Source of the DNA: DATEPR01 sp036503065
GTDB taxonomy: Bacteria > Actinomycetota > Actinomycetes > Mycobacteriales > Pseudonocardiaceae
Length of the DNA stretch: 34,137 bases
Assembly: GCA_036503065.1 (NCBI GenBank)
Contig: DASXXM010000246.1
Span: forward strand, 1-34,137
Reading direction: 5' to 3'
Of the stretch, positions 8,242 through 15,406 are shown piece by piece. Position 1 is the stretch's first letter; every line of letters starts with the position of its first letter. The translations under genes were made by a program, and so were the position numbers. A model generated the notes under the pieces. That model did no database searches. It was not told the origin of the DNA and saw only the letters and a list, made by a program, of their open reading frames with translations.

Positions 8242-9039
8242 TCACCGGTTGCCCAGGTCGAGCAGTGCGCCCAGCAGTTCTTCCGGCGTCTCCACCTGCG
8301 GCAGGTGGCCGGTGCTAGGCAGCAGTGTGAAGGTCGACATCGGAATCGCGGCGGCGTAGGCCTTGCCGTACGCCGGGTCGACGATGCGGTCGCTCTCGCC
8401 CCACAGCACGTGGACCGGGAGGTCGAGGCCGCCGAGCCGCTCGGCCAGCGTCGGGTCGGACATGGTCGGGCCGGTGTAGCCGATCAGTGCCCGCACGTCC
8501 GGGCTCGGCCCGGCGCCGCCCGCGCTCGGCGGAACGGGCGCCTTGCTCGGGTCGTGGAAGGAGTACGACCGCAGCTCGGCCGGTGAGAGGCCGCTGACGT
8601 CGGTCAAGGGGTGTCCATCGACCTCGATGCCGACCGCGTCGATGAGCACCGCGCGACTGACCCGCGAGCTCCCCAGCAAGGCGATCTCGGCGGCCAGCCA
8701 ACCACCGAAGGAGTTGCCGAGCACGGTCACGTCCGTGAGGTCGAGCTGCTCGAGCAGGCTGACGTACGCCCTGGCCAGGTCGGCGACGCCGATCAGGCCC
8801 GCCGCCTTCGGTGTGCCGCCGAAGCCGGGGTGGGTGGGCAGCAGCACGCGGGAGTGGGTGCGCTCGGCGAGCAGGTCGGCGAAGCCGGCCATCGTCAGCA
8901 CACCGCCGCCGCCGTGCAGCAGCAGGAACGGCCGGGTGCGGTCGCGGTCCTGAACGGTTATCTCGACCGGGCCGTGCGGGAGCGTGTGGGTGTCGGTGCG
9001 GGTGGGCCGGCGGGTGCCGGCCGCGGTCTGAGTGGTCAT
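8242..9039 (-). CDS. alpha/beta-fold hydrolase
   Basis: A 265-residue alpha/beta hydrolase. The oxyanion motif HGGGG is at 42-46, the nucleophile elbow GNSFGG at 108-113 with Ser110, the acid in WGESDRIVD at about D216, and the catalytic histidine in STGHLPQ at H244. No signal peptide, so it is cytoplasmic. The ATG at 9039 has AAGGA 6 nt upstream; a longer frame extends into the operator. It is divergent from a MarR regulator with 76 bp between the starts, a layout in which the regulator usually controls both genes in response to a substrate or an aromatic ligand. The true substrate is unknown. Confidence 0.92.
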   Translation of the reverse strand: MTTQTAAGTRRPTRTDTHTLPHGPVEITVQDRDRTRPFLLLHGGGGVLTMAGFADLLAERTHSRVLLPTHPGFGGTPKAAGLIGVADLARAYVSLLEQLDLTDVTVLGNSFGGWLAAEIALLGSSRVSRAVLIDAVGIEVDGHPLTDVSGLSPAELRSYSFHDPSKAPVPPSAGGAGPSPDVRALIGYTGPTMSDPTLAERLGGLDLPVHVLWGESDRIVDPAYGKAYAAAIPMSTFTLLPSTGHLPQVETPEELLGALLDLGNR

Positions 9040-9070
9040 CGTTCCTTCTCTCGAGCGGTGTATCAGGAAC

Positions 9071-9094
9071 CTTATATCAGTTTCATTATATAAG
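9071..9094. promoter_or_regulatory. MarR operator candidate
   Basis: CTTATAT at 9071-9077 and ATATAAG at 9088-9094 form a perfect 7-bp inverted repeat around a 10-bp centre, in the 76-bp gap between the divergent hydrolase and MarR genes. The AT-rich arms could also serve as overlapping minus-10 regions, so binding would block both genes. Confidence 0.7.
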
Positions 9095-9115
9095 CAACCT
9101 GGTAGTGTGCCGCGC

Positions 9116-9538
9116 ATGACGTACCGTCCGACCGACGTGGCACTGGCCGTCAAACGCCTGCAGTACCGCCATCACCGCGCGCTCAGCCACGCCCTGGCAC
9201 CGCTGGGACTCTCGCTCGTGCAGTGGGACACCCTGCGTCACCTGCACCGGCAGCCGGACGCCTCGCTGCACGACCTCGCGGTGCTGACCTTCCAGACCGA
9301 TCAGTCCTTCGGCTCACTGGCCGGCCGAATGGCCGACCGCGGGCTGATCGAGCGGGTTCCTGGCCCCGGTCGAGCGGTCAGGCACCAGCTCACCGACGAG
9401 GGCGCGCGGCTGCGCGCCGCGGGCCAGGACGCCGTGGAGGCCGTCGTCGATTCCTCGTTCGGCAGCCTGTCGGCGAGCCAACTCGACCAACTGGGGAAGC
9501 TATTGGACACCGCACTCGGCCCCGACCCGACGGCGTAA
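9116..9538 (+). CDS. MarR-family transcriptional regulator
   Basis: A 140-residue winged-helix regulator. It has an N-terminal dimerisation helix, the recognition region LHDLAVLTFQTDQSFGSLAGRMADRGLIERV and wing GPGRAVRHQLTDEGARLR. The ATG at 9116 is preferred over 9032 because it matches the family length and leaves the operator free. No strong ribosome binding site precedes it, so a very short leader or leaderless message is possible. It probably represses itself and the divergent alpha/beta hydrolase through the palindrome at 9071-9094. Confidence 0.92.
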   Translation: MTYRPTDVALAVKRLQYRHHRALSHALAPLGLSLVQWDTLRHLHRQPDASLHDLAVLTFQTDQSFGSLAGRMADRGLIERVPGPGRAVRHQLTDEGARLRAAGQDAVEAVVDSSFGSLSASQLDQLGKLLDTALGPDPTA

Positions 9539-9635
9539 TCTCGCGGCTGGCAACGGAGTTCGGGCGTTGCGTGCGGACAACGTGGGTCTGATAATCCGTC
9601 GCTCACCACGCGGGACGCGACCTATGGTTGCCCGA

Positions 9636-10346
9636 ATGGATCTGACTACCGTTGCCGTGCCGCATACCGTTGCCCACCTGAAGCCGCTGCTGCCGGCGCC
9701 CCCGGCGCGTGTCCTCGAAGTTGGCTGCGGTCGCGGCGCCCTGGCCGCCGCGCTCGCCGATCTCGGCTACCAGGTCACCGGCGTGGATCGCGACGCCGAC
9801 ATGGCCGCCGCGGCACGCGAACGCGGCGTAACCGTTGTCCAGGCCGATGTCCACGACGTGTCCGGCGAGTACGACGTCGTGCTGTTCACCCGCTCGCTGC
9901 ACCACGCCGAGGACCTGGACGGCATCCTGGCCCATGCCGGCACACTGCTCGCGGCGGGCGGGCAGGTCATCATCGAGGAGTTCGCCTGGGAGCGGGTGGA
10001 CCACACCGCCGCCGACTTTCTCTACGACAACCGCGCACTGCTGGTCGCCACCGGCCTGCTCGACGCCGAACTCCCTGCCGGCGAACTGCTCGAAGCCTGG
10101 GTCGCCGGCCACGACCTGCTGCACCAAGGCGCCGCCATGCTCACCGCGCTGAGCCGCGTCGGCGCTGAGCTGACCACCGTGGCCACGGCCATGCTGTGGC
10201 GCCTTGTCGATGGCCGCGGCGGTGCCTGGACCGAGCAGGCCACCCGTGCCCCCGACGCCCTCAACGCGATCCGCATCGCCGAGGAACGCCGCCTCGCCGC
10301 CGGCACGCTCCCTTCGGTCGGTCTCGTCGCAGCCATCCGCCGGTAG
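9636..10346 (+). CDS. class I SAM-dependent methyltransferase
   Basis: A 236-residue Rossmann methyltransferase. Motif I VLEVGCGRG is at 26-34, the acidic residue that binds the SAM ribose is in VTGVDRD, followed by VVQADVHDV and the motif IV region DVVLFTRSLHH. It resembles methyltransferase type 11/12 proteins. The start is uncertain: ATG 9636 or the in-frame ATG 9624, neither with a good ribosome binding site. TATGGT 8 bp before 9636 could be a minus-10 hexamer for a leaderless message. Substrate unknown. It stands alone between the MarR gene and the GNAT transcription unit. Confidence 0.88.
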   Translation: MDLTTVAVPHTVAHLKPLLPAPPARVLEVGCGRGALAAALADLGYQVTGVDRDADMAAAARERGVTVVQADVHDVSGEYDVVLFTRSLHHAEDLDGILAHAGTLLAAGGQVIIEEFAWERVDHTAADFLYDNRALLVATGLLDAELPAGELLEAWVAGHDLLHQGAAMLTALSRVGAELTTVATAMLWRLVDGRGGAWTEQATRAPDALNAIRIAEERRLAAGTLPSVGLVAAIRR

Positions 10347-10424
10347 GCGGAAAAATAGTTGGGCGGACGACGTTCGAGCTGATAGCGTCCGGCGACCGTG
10401 ACATCACGCCAGGAGGTGAGACCC

Positions 10425-10478
10425 ATGAACGTTGTATCGAGTGGGTGCTCCCCCTCGTCGTCACGGTCGGGCGACTGA
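10425..10478 (+). CDS. candidate 17-residue leader peptide upstream of the GNAT gene
   Basis: AGGAGGTGAGACCC followed by ATG is the strongest ribosome binding site in this stretch. It opens a short frame encoding MNVVSSGCSPSSSRSGD then TGA, in a different frame from the GNAT gene that begins 53 bp after its stop. Seven of 17 residues are serine. A GC-rich hairpin lies between its stop and the GNAT start. The arrangement of strong site, short frame, hairpin and structural gene suggests translation- or transcription-attenuation control. No homologue is recognised and this is inferred from layout only. Confidence 0.5.
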   Translation: MNVVSSGCSPSSSRSGD

Positions 10479-10491
10479 CGCAGCTGTCGCC

Positions 10492-10519
10492 GGGAGCGCC
10501 TGGACAACAGGGCACTCCC
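10492..10519 (+). promoter_or_regulatory. hairpin between leader ORF and GNAT start
   Basis: GGGAG at 10492-10496 pairs with CTCCC at 10515-10519. After one C-A mismatch, GCC at 10498-10500 pairs with GGC at 10511-10513, around a loop of about 10 nt. The stem ends a few bases before the GNAT ribosome binding site GAGAGG. There is no U-run, so it is not a classic terminator. Confidence 0.5.
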
Positions 10520-10531
10520 GAGAGGCGACCA

Positions 10532-11329
10532 ATGAATCCTTTGCATCTCACTTCGGGCACCGATGACCACACGGCAGTGATCACGCGGGTCGCGGAGACC
10601 CACTGGCACGCCGTCGCGGACGGCCGGACAGTCGGCCGCGGCGAGGCTTGGCGCAGGCCGGACGGGCGGGTCTTCCTCAGCATCGACTCGTGGCACGGCC
10701 CGGTCTTCGACCGAATCGCCGACGTGATGCTGGCGGACCTGCCGACGCCGCTGTACACCGTGGTCGACGAGGCCGACCTCGACCTGACGTCCCATTGGCG
10801 GCGGGCCGGCTTCACGACCCGGCGCCGCGAGTGGGAATACCTCGTGCCCACCAACCATCTGGCCACCGGGCTCGGCTCGGTACGGCCGCCATCCGGCGTG
10901 ACGATCGTGCCCGCAGGTGCGGCGGACGAGGGCCTGCTGCGCGAGTTGGACCGTACGATTCGCGACGAGGTCGAGGCCACCGTCGGCTGGCAGGAGATGC
11001 CGGCCGAGGTGTTGACCCGCCCGGACGGGACCGCCCTGCGCTACCCGTCGAAGTACGCCGTGGCAGCGGAGTCCGATCACTACGTGGGACTGGTCCGGGT
11101 GGCACCGGTGACCCGGCGGGGACACATCGGGCTGATCGCGGTCCGGGCCGACCAGCGCCGCCGCGGCATCGCAAGGGCGCTGTTGGCCCACGTGCTGGAC
11201 TCACTGCACCATGCCGGGATCGAAGCGACATCGGCCGACGTGAACGAAGCCAACAGGGCGGCCACGGCGTTGTTCGACGGTGTCGGCGCCCGGCGTGCGG
11301 GCAGCAACCTGGAGCTGGTGCGTCGCTGA
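10532..11329 (+). CDS. GNAT-family N-acetyltransferase
   Basis: A 265-residue protein whose C-terminal half (about 122-265) is a GNAT domain, with the acetyl-CoA loop VRADQRRRGIARALLAHVLD near 204-223 and the following beta strand IEATSADVNEANRAATALFDGVGA. The N-terminal 110 residues look like a degenerate second GNAT half (HWHAVADGRTVGRGEAWRRPDGR, SHWRRAGFTTRRREWEYLVP), so a tandem-GNAT fold is likely. The ATG at 10532 has GAGAGGCGACCA in front. A long open frame continues upstream but has no site. Acceptor substrate unknown; the leader ORF at 10425 hints at inducible expression. Confidence 0.88.
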   Translation: MNPLHLTSGTDDHTAVITRVAETHWHAVADGRTVGRGEAWRRPDGRVFLSIDSWHGPVFDRIADVMLADLPTPLYTVVDEADLDLTSHWRRAGFTTRRREWEYLVPTNHLATGLGSVRPPSGVTIVPAGAADEGLLRELDRTIRDEVEATVGWQEMPAEVLTRPDGTALRYPSKYAVAAESDHYVGLVRVAPVTRRGHIGLIAVRADQRRRGIARALLAHVLDSLHHAGIEATSADVNEANRAATALFDGVGARRAGSNLELVRR

Positions 11330-11423
11330 CGCGACCGCGTCCGGCCGGCCACCGCGATCGTGGTGCGCCAACGGAATTCGTTTCCCTACCGCACACATTC
11401 ACCGACCGGAGCGGGGCGAGAAC

Positions 11424-11648
11424 ATGACCAAAAAACCAGGGGGCATCGAAGTCGAGGGGACCGTCCTCGAGTGCCTGCGCGACGCCAAATTCACAGTGGA
11501 GCTTCAGAACGGGCACAGGGTGCTCGCACATATCAGCGGCAAGGTACGGAAGAACTACATCAAGATCCTGCCGTACGACCGGGTGCTCGTGGAGCTCAGC
11601 CCGTATGACCTCAACCGCGGCCGGATCCTGTTCAGGTACCGGACGTAG
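11424..11648 (+). CDS. infA: translation initiation factor IF-1 (stand-alone paralogue)
   Basis: A 74-residue S1/OB-fold protein that follows IF-1 along its whole length: IEVEGTVLECLRDAKFTVEL, NGHRVLAHISGKVRKNYIKI, PYDRVLVELSPYDLNRGRI and the final FRYRT. IF-1 binds the 30S A site and assists initiation. The usual actinomycete infA sits beside rpmJ and rpsM with few substitutions; here it is alone between a GNAT gene and a Tat-exported protein, and it departs from the housekeeping sequence (MTKKPGG start, ECLRDAKFT). It is therefore probably a second, conditionally used copy, as some actinomycetes carry. The start follows GGGGCGAG. Confidence 0.93.
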   Translation: MTKKPGGIEVEGTVLECLRDAKFTVELQNGHRVLAHISGKVRKNYIKILPYDRVLVELSPYDLNRGRILFRYRT

Positions 11649-11690
11649 CACCGCACCGCACTGCGGGAACAGCCACCACCGTTGTGGCGC

Positions 11691-11720
11691 TTGACGAGTG
11701 AATATTTCCGCGAGTTAAAT
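11691..11720 (+). promoter_or_regulatory. candidate sigma-70-type promoter for the beta-helix protein
   Basis: TTGACG at 11691-11696 and TTAAAT at 11715-11720 are separated by 18 bp, in an unusually AT-rich stretch between infA and the Tat-exported protein gene. The transcript would begin just before the hairpin at 11736-11761. Confidence 0.5.
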
Positions 11721-11735
11721 CATGACTTGGTTAAA

Positions 11736-11761
11736 GCCTCGGCCCACAGTTGGGTCGAGGC
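11736..11761 (+). promoter_or_regulatory. strong hairpin in the 5' untranslated region
   Basis: GCCTCG at 11736-11741 pairs with CGAGGC at 11756-11761, followed inward by a G-T pair and CCC/GGG, closing a 6-nt loop ACAGTT: a 10-bp stem. It could terminate infA transcripts, though there is no U-run, or it could be a 5' untranslated stem for the next gene if the promoter at 11691 is used. Confidence 0.6.
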
Positions 11762-11811
11762 GTGGCGCCATGCACCGGGCGCGTCCTGACCTCTTCGAAA
11801 GGACGACTGCA

Positions 11812-13668
11812 GTGCCCATCGATCCCACCGAACCAGCAGGGGCAGACACCCGACAGCCACGGTCCGGCCTACCGGCGTTGGGCCGGCGAGGTTTCCTCCT
11901 GGCCTCCGGTGCCGCGCTGGCCGCGGCCCCCGCCATCGCGCTCGCGTCACCGGCGTCGGCGGCCACGCCGAGCGAGGCGACCACCGCGGCCCCGGCCGCG
12001 CCACCGCCGCCCGCCACGCAGGCTCCCGGCGATCCGGACTTCGGCCCGAACGTGTACGTGTTCGACTCGAGCATGCCGACCACGTCGATCCAGTCGACCA
12101 TCGACGCGATCTACGCCCAACAGCAGCACGCCCAGTTCGGCACCGGCCGCTACGCGCTGCTGCTCAAACCCGGTGGCTACGGCATCGACGTCAGACTCGG
12201 CTACTACACCCACATCGCAGGCCTCGGCAGCCAGCCGGCCGCCGCCAGCATCACCAGGTCGCTGCAATCCCTCGGCGAGGCGCACGGCAACAACACGCTG
12301 GTCAACTTCTGGCGCGGCGCGGAGAACCTCAACGCGGTGCCGACCAGCGGTCAGGACACCTGGGCCGTGTCGCAGGCCACCTTCTACCGGCGCATCTACC
12401 TGCTCGGCAACCTCAAACTCGACGACGGCTCGTGGTCCAGCGGCGGGTTCATCGCCGACTGCCAACTCACCGGAGCCGTCAACTCCGGCACCCAACAGCA
12501 GTGGATCACCCGCAACTCGGTCGTCGGCAACTGGGTCGGCTCGAACTGGAACTTCGTGTTCGTCGGCGTGGCCAACGCGCCGCAGACCGCCTTCCCCACC
12601 CCGCCGTACACCACGATCCCGCACACGCCGGTGGTCCGCGAGAAGCCGTTCCTGTACGTGGACGGCACCGGTGCCTGGCAGGTGTTCGTGCCCGCGATGC
12701 GGATCAACAGTCAGGCCACCAGTTGGTTCGGCCGCAAACCTGCCGGCACCTCGCTGCCCATCTCGGACTTCTTCATCGCCAAACCCGGTGCCACCGCGTC
12801 GGACCTGAACGCCGCGCTCGCCGCGGGCAAGAACCTGATCATCACCCCCGGCATCTACCCGCTGTCCGAGTCGGTGCGGGTAACCAGGCCCGACACGGTC
12901 GTGCTCGGCCTCGGCTTCGCCACCCTGCAACCGGACAACGGCGTTGTCGCGCTGGATGTCGCCGACGTCGACGGCGTGCACGTGGCCGGCCTGCTGGTCC
13001 AGGCCGGCAGCCAGGTGTCCGACGCGTTGATGCGGTTCGGCCCGGCCGGTTCGCGTCGCAGCCACCAGGCCAATCCCAGCACCCTGCACGACGTCTTCTT
13101 CCGTATCGGCGGCAACGGCGTCGGCAGGGCCAAGCAGTCACTGGTGATCAACAGCAACGACGTGCTCATCGACAACAGCTGGATCTGGCGCGCCGACCAC
13201 GGCAGCGGGGTCGGCTGGACGGTCAACACCTCCGACACCGGACTCGCGGTCAACGGCGACAACGTCACCGCGTACGGGCTGTTCGTCGAGCACCACCAGA
13301 AGGCACAGGTGCTGTGGAACGGCGAGAACGGCCGGACCTACTCCTTCCAGAACGAAATGCCCTACGACCCGCCCAACCAGGCGGCGTGGATGGACGGCAC
13401 GCATCGGGGCTTCCCGGCCTACCAGGTCGGGGCGGGCGTGCGCAGCCACGAGGCGTGGGGCCTCGGCAGCTACTGCATCTTCGCCATCGACCCGACCGTC
13501 GTGTCCGATCGCGCCATCACGGCGCCGCGGCGGCCCGGCGTCCGCTTCCACGCCATGATCACCTTCTCGCTCGGCGGCGGGAAGGGCACCATCGCGCACA
13601 TCGTCAACGACGTCGGCGGCCCGTCGGACTCGGTGACCAACCTCGCCCTGCTCACCTCCTACCCGTAG
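11812..13668 (+). CDS. Tat-exported right-handed beta-helix protein (pectate-lyase-superfamily-like)
   Basis: A 618-residue secreted protein. The twin-arginine signal has RRGF at 25-28, a hydrophobic run and a cleavage site near ASA-AT at about 50. The body begins PNVYVFDSSMPTTSIQSTIDAIY and has repeated short strand-turn units (FFIAKPGATASDLNAALAAGKNLIITPGIYPLSESVRV, VVLGLGFATLQP, ALDVADVDGVHVAGLLVQ, DVLIDNSWIWRADHG), which is the pattern of a parallel beta-helix of the pectate lyase/glycoside hydrolase 28-like superfamily. Similar actinomycete proteins often carry misleading automatic names such as adenylyl cyclase or coagulation factor 5/8 type protein. The GTG at 11812 has AAAGGA in front. 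It may act on or bind polysaccharide; the substrate is unknown. Tat export implies folding in the cytoplasm before secretion. Confidence 0.8.
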   Translation: MPIDPTEPAGADTRQPRSGLPALGRRGFLLASGAALAAAPAIALASPASAATPSEATTAAPAAPPPPATQAPGDPDFGPNVYVFDSSMPTTSIQSTIDAIYAQQQHAQFGTGRYALLLKPGGYGIDVRLGYYTHIAGLGSQPAAASITRSLQSLGEAHGNNTLVNFWRGAENLNAVPTSGQDTWAVSQATFYRRIYLLGNLKLDDGSWSSGGFIADCQLTGAVNSGTQQQWITRNSVVGNWVGSNWNFVFVGVANAPQTAFPTPPYTTIPHTPVVREKPFLYVDGTGAWQVFVPAMRINSQATSWFGRKPAGTSLPISDFFIAKPGATASDLNAALAAGKNLIITPGIYPLSESVRVTRPDTVVLGLGFATLQPDNGVVALDVADVDGVHVAGLLVQAGSQVSDALMRFGPAGSRRSHQANPSTLHDVFFRIGGNGVGRAKQSLVINSNDVLIDNSWIWRADHGSGVGWTVNTSDTGLAVNGDNVTAYGLFVEHHQKAQVLWNGENGRTYSFQNEMPYDPPNQAAWMDGTHRGFPAYQVGAGVRSHEAWGLGSYCIFAIDPTVVSDRAITAPRRPGVRFHAMITFSLGGGKGTIAHIVNDVGGPSDSVTNLALLTSYP

Positions 13669-13676
13669 CGGCGCTG

Positions 13677-13713
13677 CCGGTGCGGACGGCTGTTTCCCGG
13701 CCGCCCGCACCGG
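13677..13713 (+). terminator. terminator-like hairpin after the beta-helix gene
   Basis: CCGGTGCGG at 13677-13685 pairs perfectly with CCGCACCGG at 13705-13713, and CGGC at 13687-13690 pairs with GCCG at 13700-13703 around a 9-nt loop. It begins 9 bp after the stop codon. There is no U-run, as is common for actinomycete terminators. Confidence 0.8.
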
Positions 13714-13784
13714 TAAGGCCGCCTGATGTGGTGATTCACCCGCCGTACCTGGCCGCGCGGCGCGCAACCGGGTAGAAGGGTGGC

Positions 13785-14732
13785 ATGACCGACGATCAGG
13801 TACAGCGTGCGGTGCACGCCATGGAGGCATACACCGGCACCGTGCCCGGCTATCGCCGCGCACACGCCCGCGGCGTGTACTTCAACGCACGGTTCACCCC
13901 GAGCGAGACCGTCCGGGCGCTGACCACGGCGGAACACCTGCAGGGCCCCGCGGTGCCCACGCTGGTGCGACTGTCCAATGCGGCCGGCAGTCCGTACGCG
14001 CCGGACCGCAAGCCCGGCCGGCACGGCGTGGTGCTGGGCCTCGCGGTCCGGTTCGAGCTGGCGTCCGGCGGGTACAGCACCTGGGCCGCGGCGAGCATTC
14101 CGAACTTCCCCGCGCGCGACGCCGAGGAATTCATCCGTATCACCACCCTGCAACGGCAGAGCCCGCGTACCGGCAAGCCCGCGGTGCTGCCGCTGCTCGC
14201 GCACGTCGCGACCCATCCGCACATCGTCCCCGGTGTCCGGGGAATCGGCGCCATCAAGCCGACCGCCAGCTTCGCCGCGACGGCCTTCAACGGCCTGCAC
14301 GCCTACTACCTCGTCGCGCCGGACGGCACGCGCCGCGCGTTCCGCTATTCCTGGGTACCCGACCATGGCGCGGAACAGCTCACCGCCAAGGCCGACCGCG
14401 AATGGCCGCCGCAGTACCTGATCAGCGAGATCACCCAGCGCGCCAAGGCAAGCTGGTCGCTGGTGTGCACGCTCGCGGACCCCGGCGACCCGGTCGACGA
14501 CGTCACCAAGCAGTGGCCCGCGGGCCGTACCCAGGTCACCGCGGGAAAACTGGTGCTGGACGCGCCGTATCCGGACCAGGCCGCCGTCGAGAACGTCGTC
14601 TTCGATCCGACCAACGTGGTCAGCGGCATCGAGCTGTCCGACGACCCGATCCTGCACTTCCGGTCCGCTGTGTACGGCGAGTCCTACGCCCGCAGGAGCA
14701 AGGAGGACCGGCCCACCATCCAACCGGGCTGA
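13785..14732 (+). CDS. small catalase-family haem protein
   Basis: A 315-residue protein of the catalase superfamily, shorter than full-length catalases. The distal histidine is in RRAHARGVYFNARF (H27), the substrate-channel region reads LVRLSNAAGSPYAPDRKPGRHGVVLGLAVRF, and near the C-terminus R293-SAV-Y297 fits the proximal haem tyrosine motif. Members of this SrpA-like group often act as catalases or haem-dependent peroxidases under oxidative stress. The ATG at 13785 follows GAAGGGTGG. It converges with the RibD-type reductase gene, 12 bp apart. Confidence 0.88.
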   Translation: MTDDQVQRAVHAMEAYTGTVPGYRRAHARGVYFNARFTPSETVRALTTAEHLQGPAVPTLVRLSNAAGSPYAPDRKPGRHGVVLGLAVRFELASGGYSTWAAASIPNFPARDAEEFIRITTLQRQSPRTGKPAVLPLLAHVATHPHIVPGVRGIGAIKPTASFAATAFNGLHAYYLVAPDGTRRAFRYSWVPDHGAEQLTAKADREWPPQYLISEITQRAKASWSLVCTLADPGDPVDDVTKQWPAGRTQVTAGKLVLDAPYPDQAAVENVVFDPTNVVSGIELSDDPILHFRSAVYGESYARRSKEDRPTIQPG

Positions 14733-14744
14733 CGGAACCCGGCC

Positions 14745-15296
14745 TCACTTCTGCGTCGGCCGGTAGACGTGGATGGCGGTGCCGTCCGGGTAGGTCGTGG
14801 CCGCGAGGAGGGACAGTGGCAGCGGCTCGGCCAGGTCCTTGAACAGCGGCAGCCCATGTCCCAGCGCCACGGGACGGATCACCAGGTGGTACTCGTCGAT
14901 GAGGCGCCGCCGGGACAGCGCCTGGACGAACGCGGCGCCGCCGTGCGCCATGATGTCGCCGCCGGACCGGTGGCGCAGGGCGTCGATCTCGTCGGCCAGA
15001 TCCCCGCGCGCCACATGGGACTCCGGCCAGTCGGCGCTCGCAAGGCTGCGGGAGAAGACGACCTTCGGGACGTCGTTCATCGCAGGTGCGTAGGCCAAAG
15101 TGGACGTCGGCCAGTAGGCCGCCATCGCCTGGTAGGTGACCCGACCCATGACGTGGGTGCCGACCCGGTTGACCGCGTCGAGCTTCCACGCGGTCACGGC
15201 ATCGTGTTCGTCCGGCAGTCCCCAGTCGCCGCTCCCGTCGGGCAGGGCGACGTAGCCGTCCAGCGAGACACTCATCTGCAGTACCACGGAACGCAT
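14745..15296 (-). CDS. dihydrofolate reductase-family (RibD C-terminal) oxidoreductase
   Basis: A 183-residue protein starting MRSVVLQMSVSLDGYVALPDG, with GTHVMGRVTYQAM, PKVVFSRSL, GGDIMAHGGAAFVQAL and the late LGHGLPLFKDL, all standard for the RibD C-terminal/DHFR-like family. The ATG has GAGGAG 7 nt upstream. It diverges from the SnoaL-tailed sigma factor at 15407, repeating the pairing seen at the left end of the window. Substrate unknown; not expected to be a true folate enzyme. Confidence 0.92.
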   Translation of the reverse strand: MRSVVLQMSVSLDGYVALPDGSGDWGLPDEHDAVTAWKLDAVNRVGTHVMGRVTYQAMAAYWPTSTLAYAPAMNDVPKVVFSRSLASADWPESHVARGDLADEIDALRHRSGGDIMAHGGAAFVQALSRRRLIDEYHLVIRPVALGHGLPLFKDLAEPLPLSLLAATTYPDGTAIHVYRPTQK

Positions 15297-15406
15297 GTTG
15301 ATCTCCTCGGGGTGTCACGGTCACGTGCGGACCGCGTGGTCGATGGTCGCGGTCATGGAGACGACCCGGCGGCCCGAAAGGAATCGGTGGTCGGCAGAAT
15401 GGCCGC

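Noticed and set aside
12432..13775. 447-codon plus-strand frame and 380-codon minus-strand frame inside the beta-helix gene
   Set aside because: Arginine- and histidine-rich shadow translations without motifs, overlapping a protein with a clear Tat signal and fold pattern.
15297..15406. TGTCACG in the gap before the second sigma factor as another ECF41 promoter
   Set aside because: The seventh base differs and no CGTC follows at 16-17 nt.
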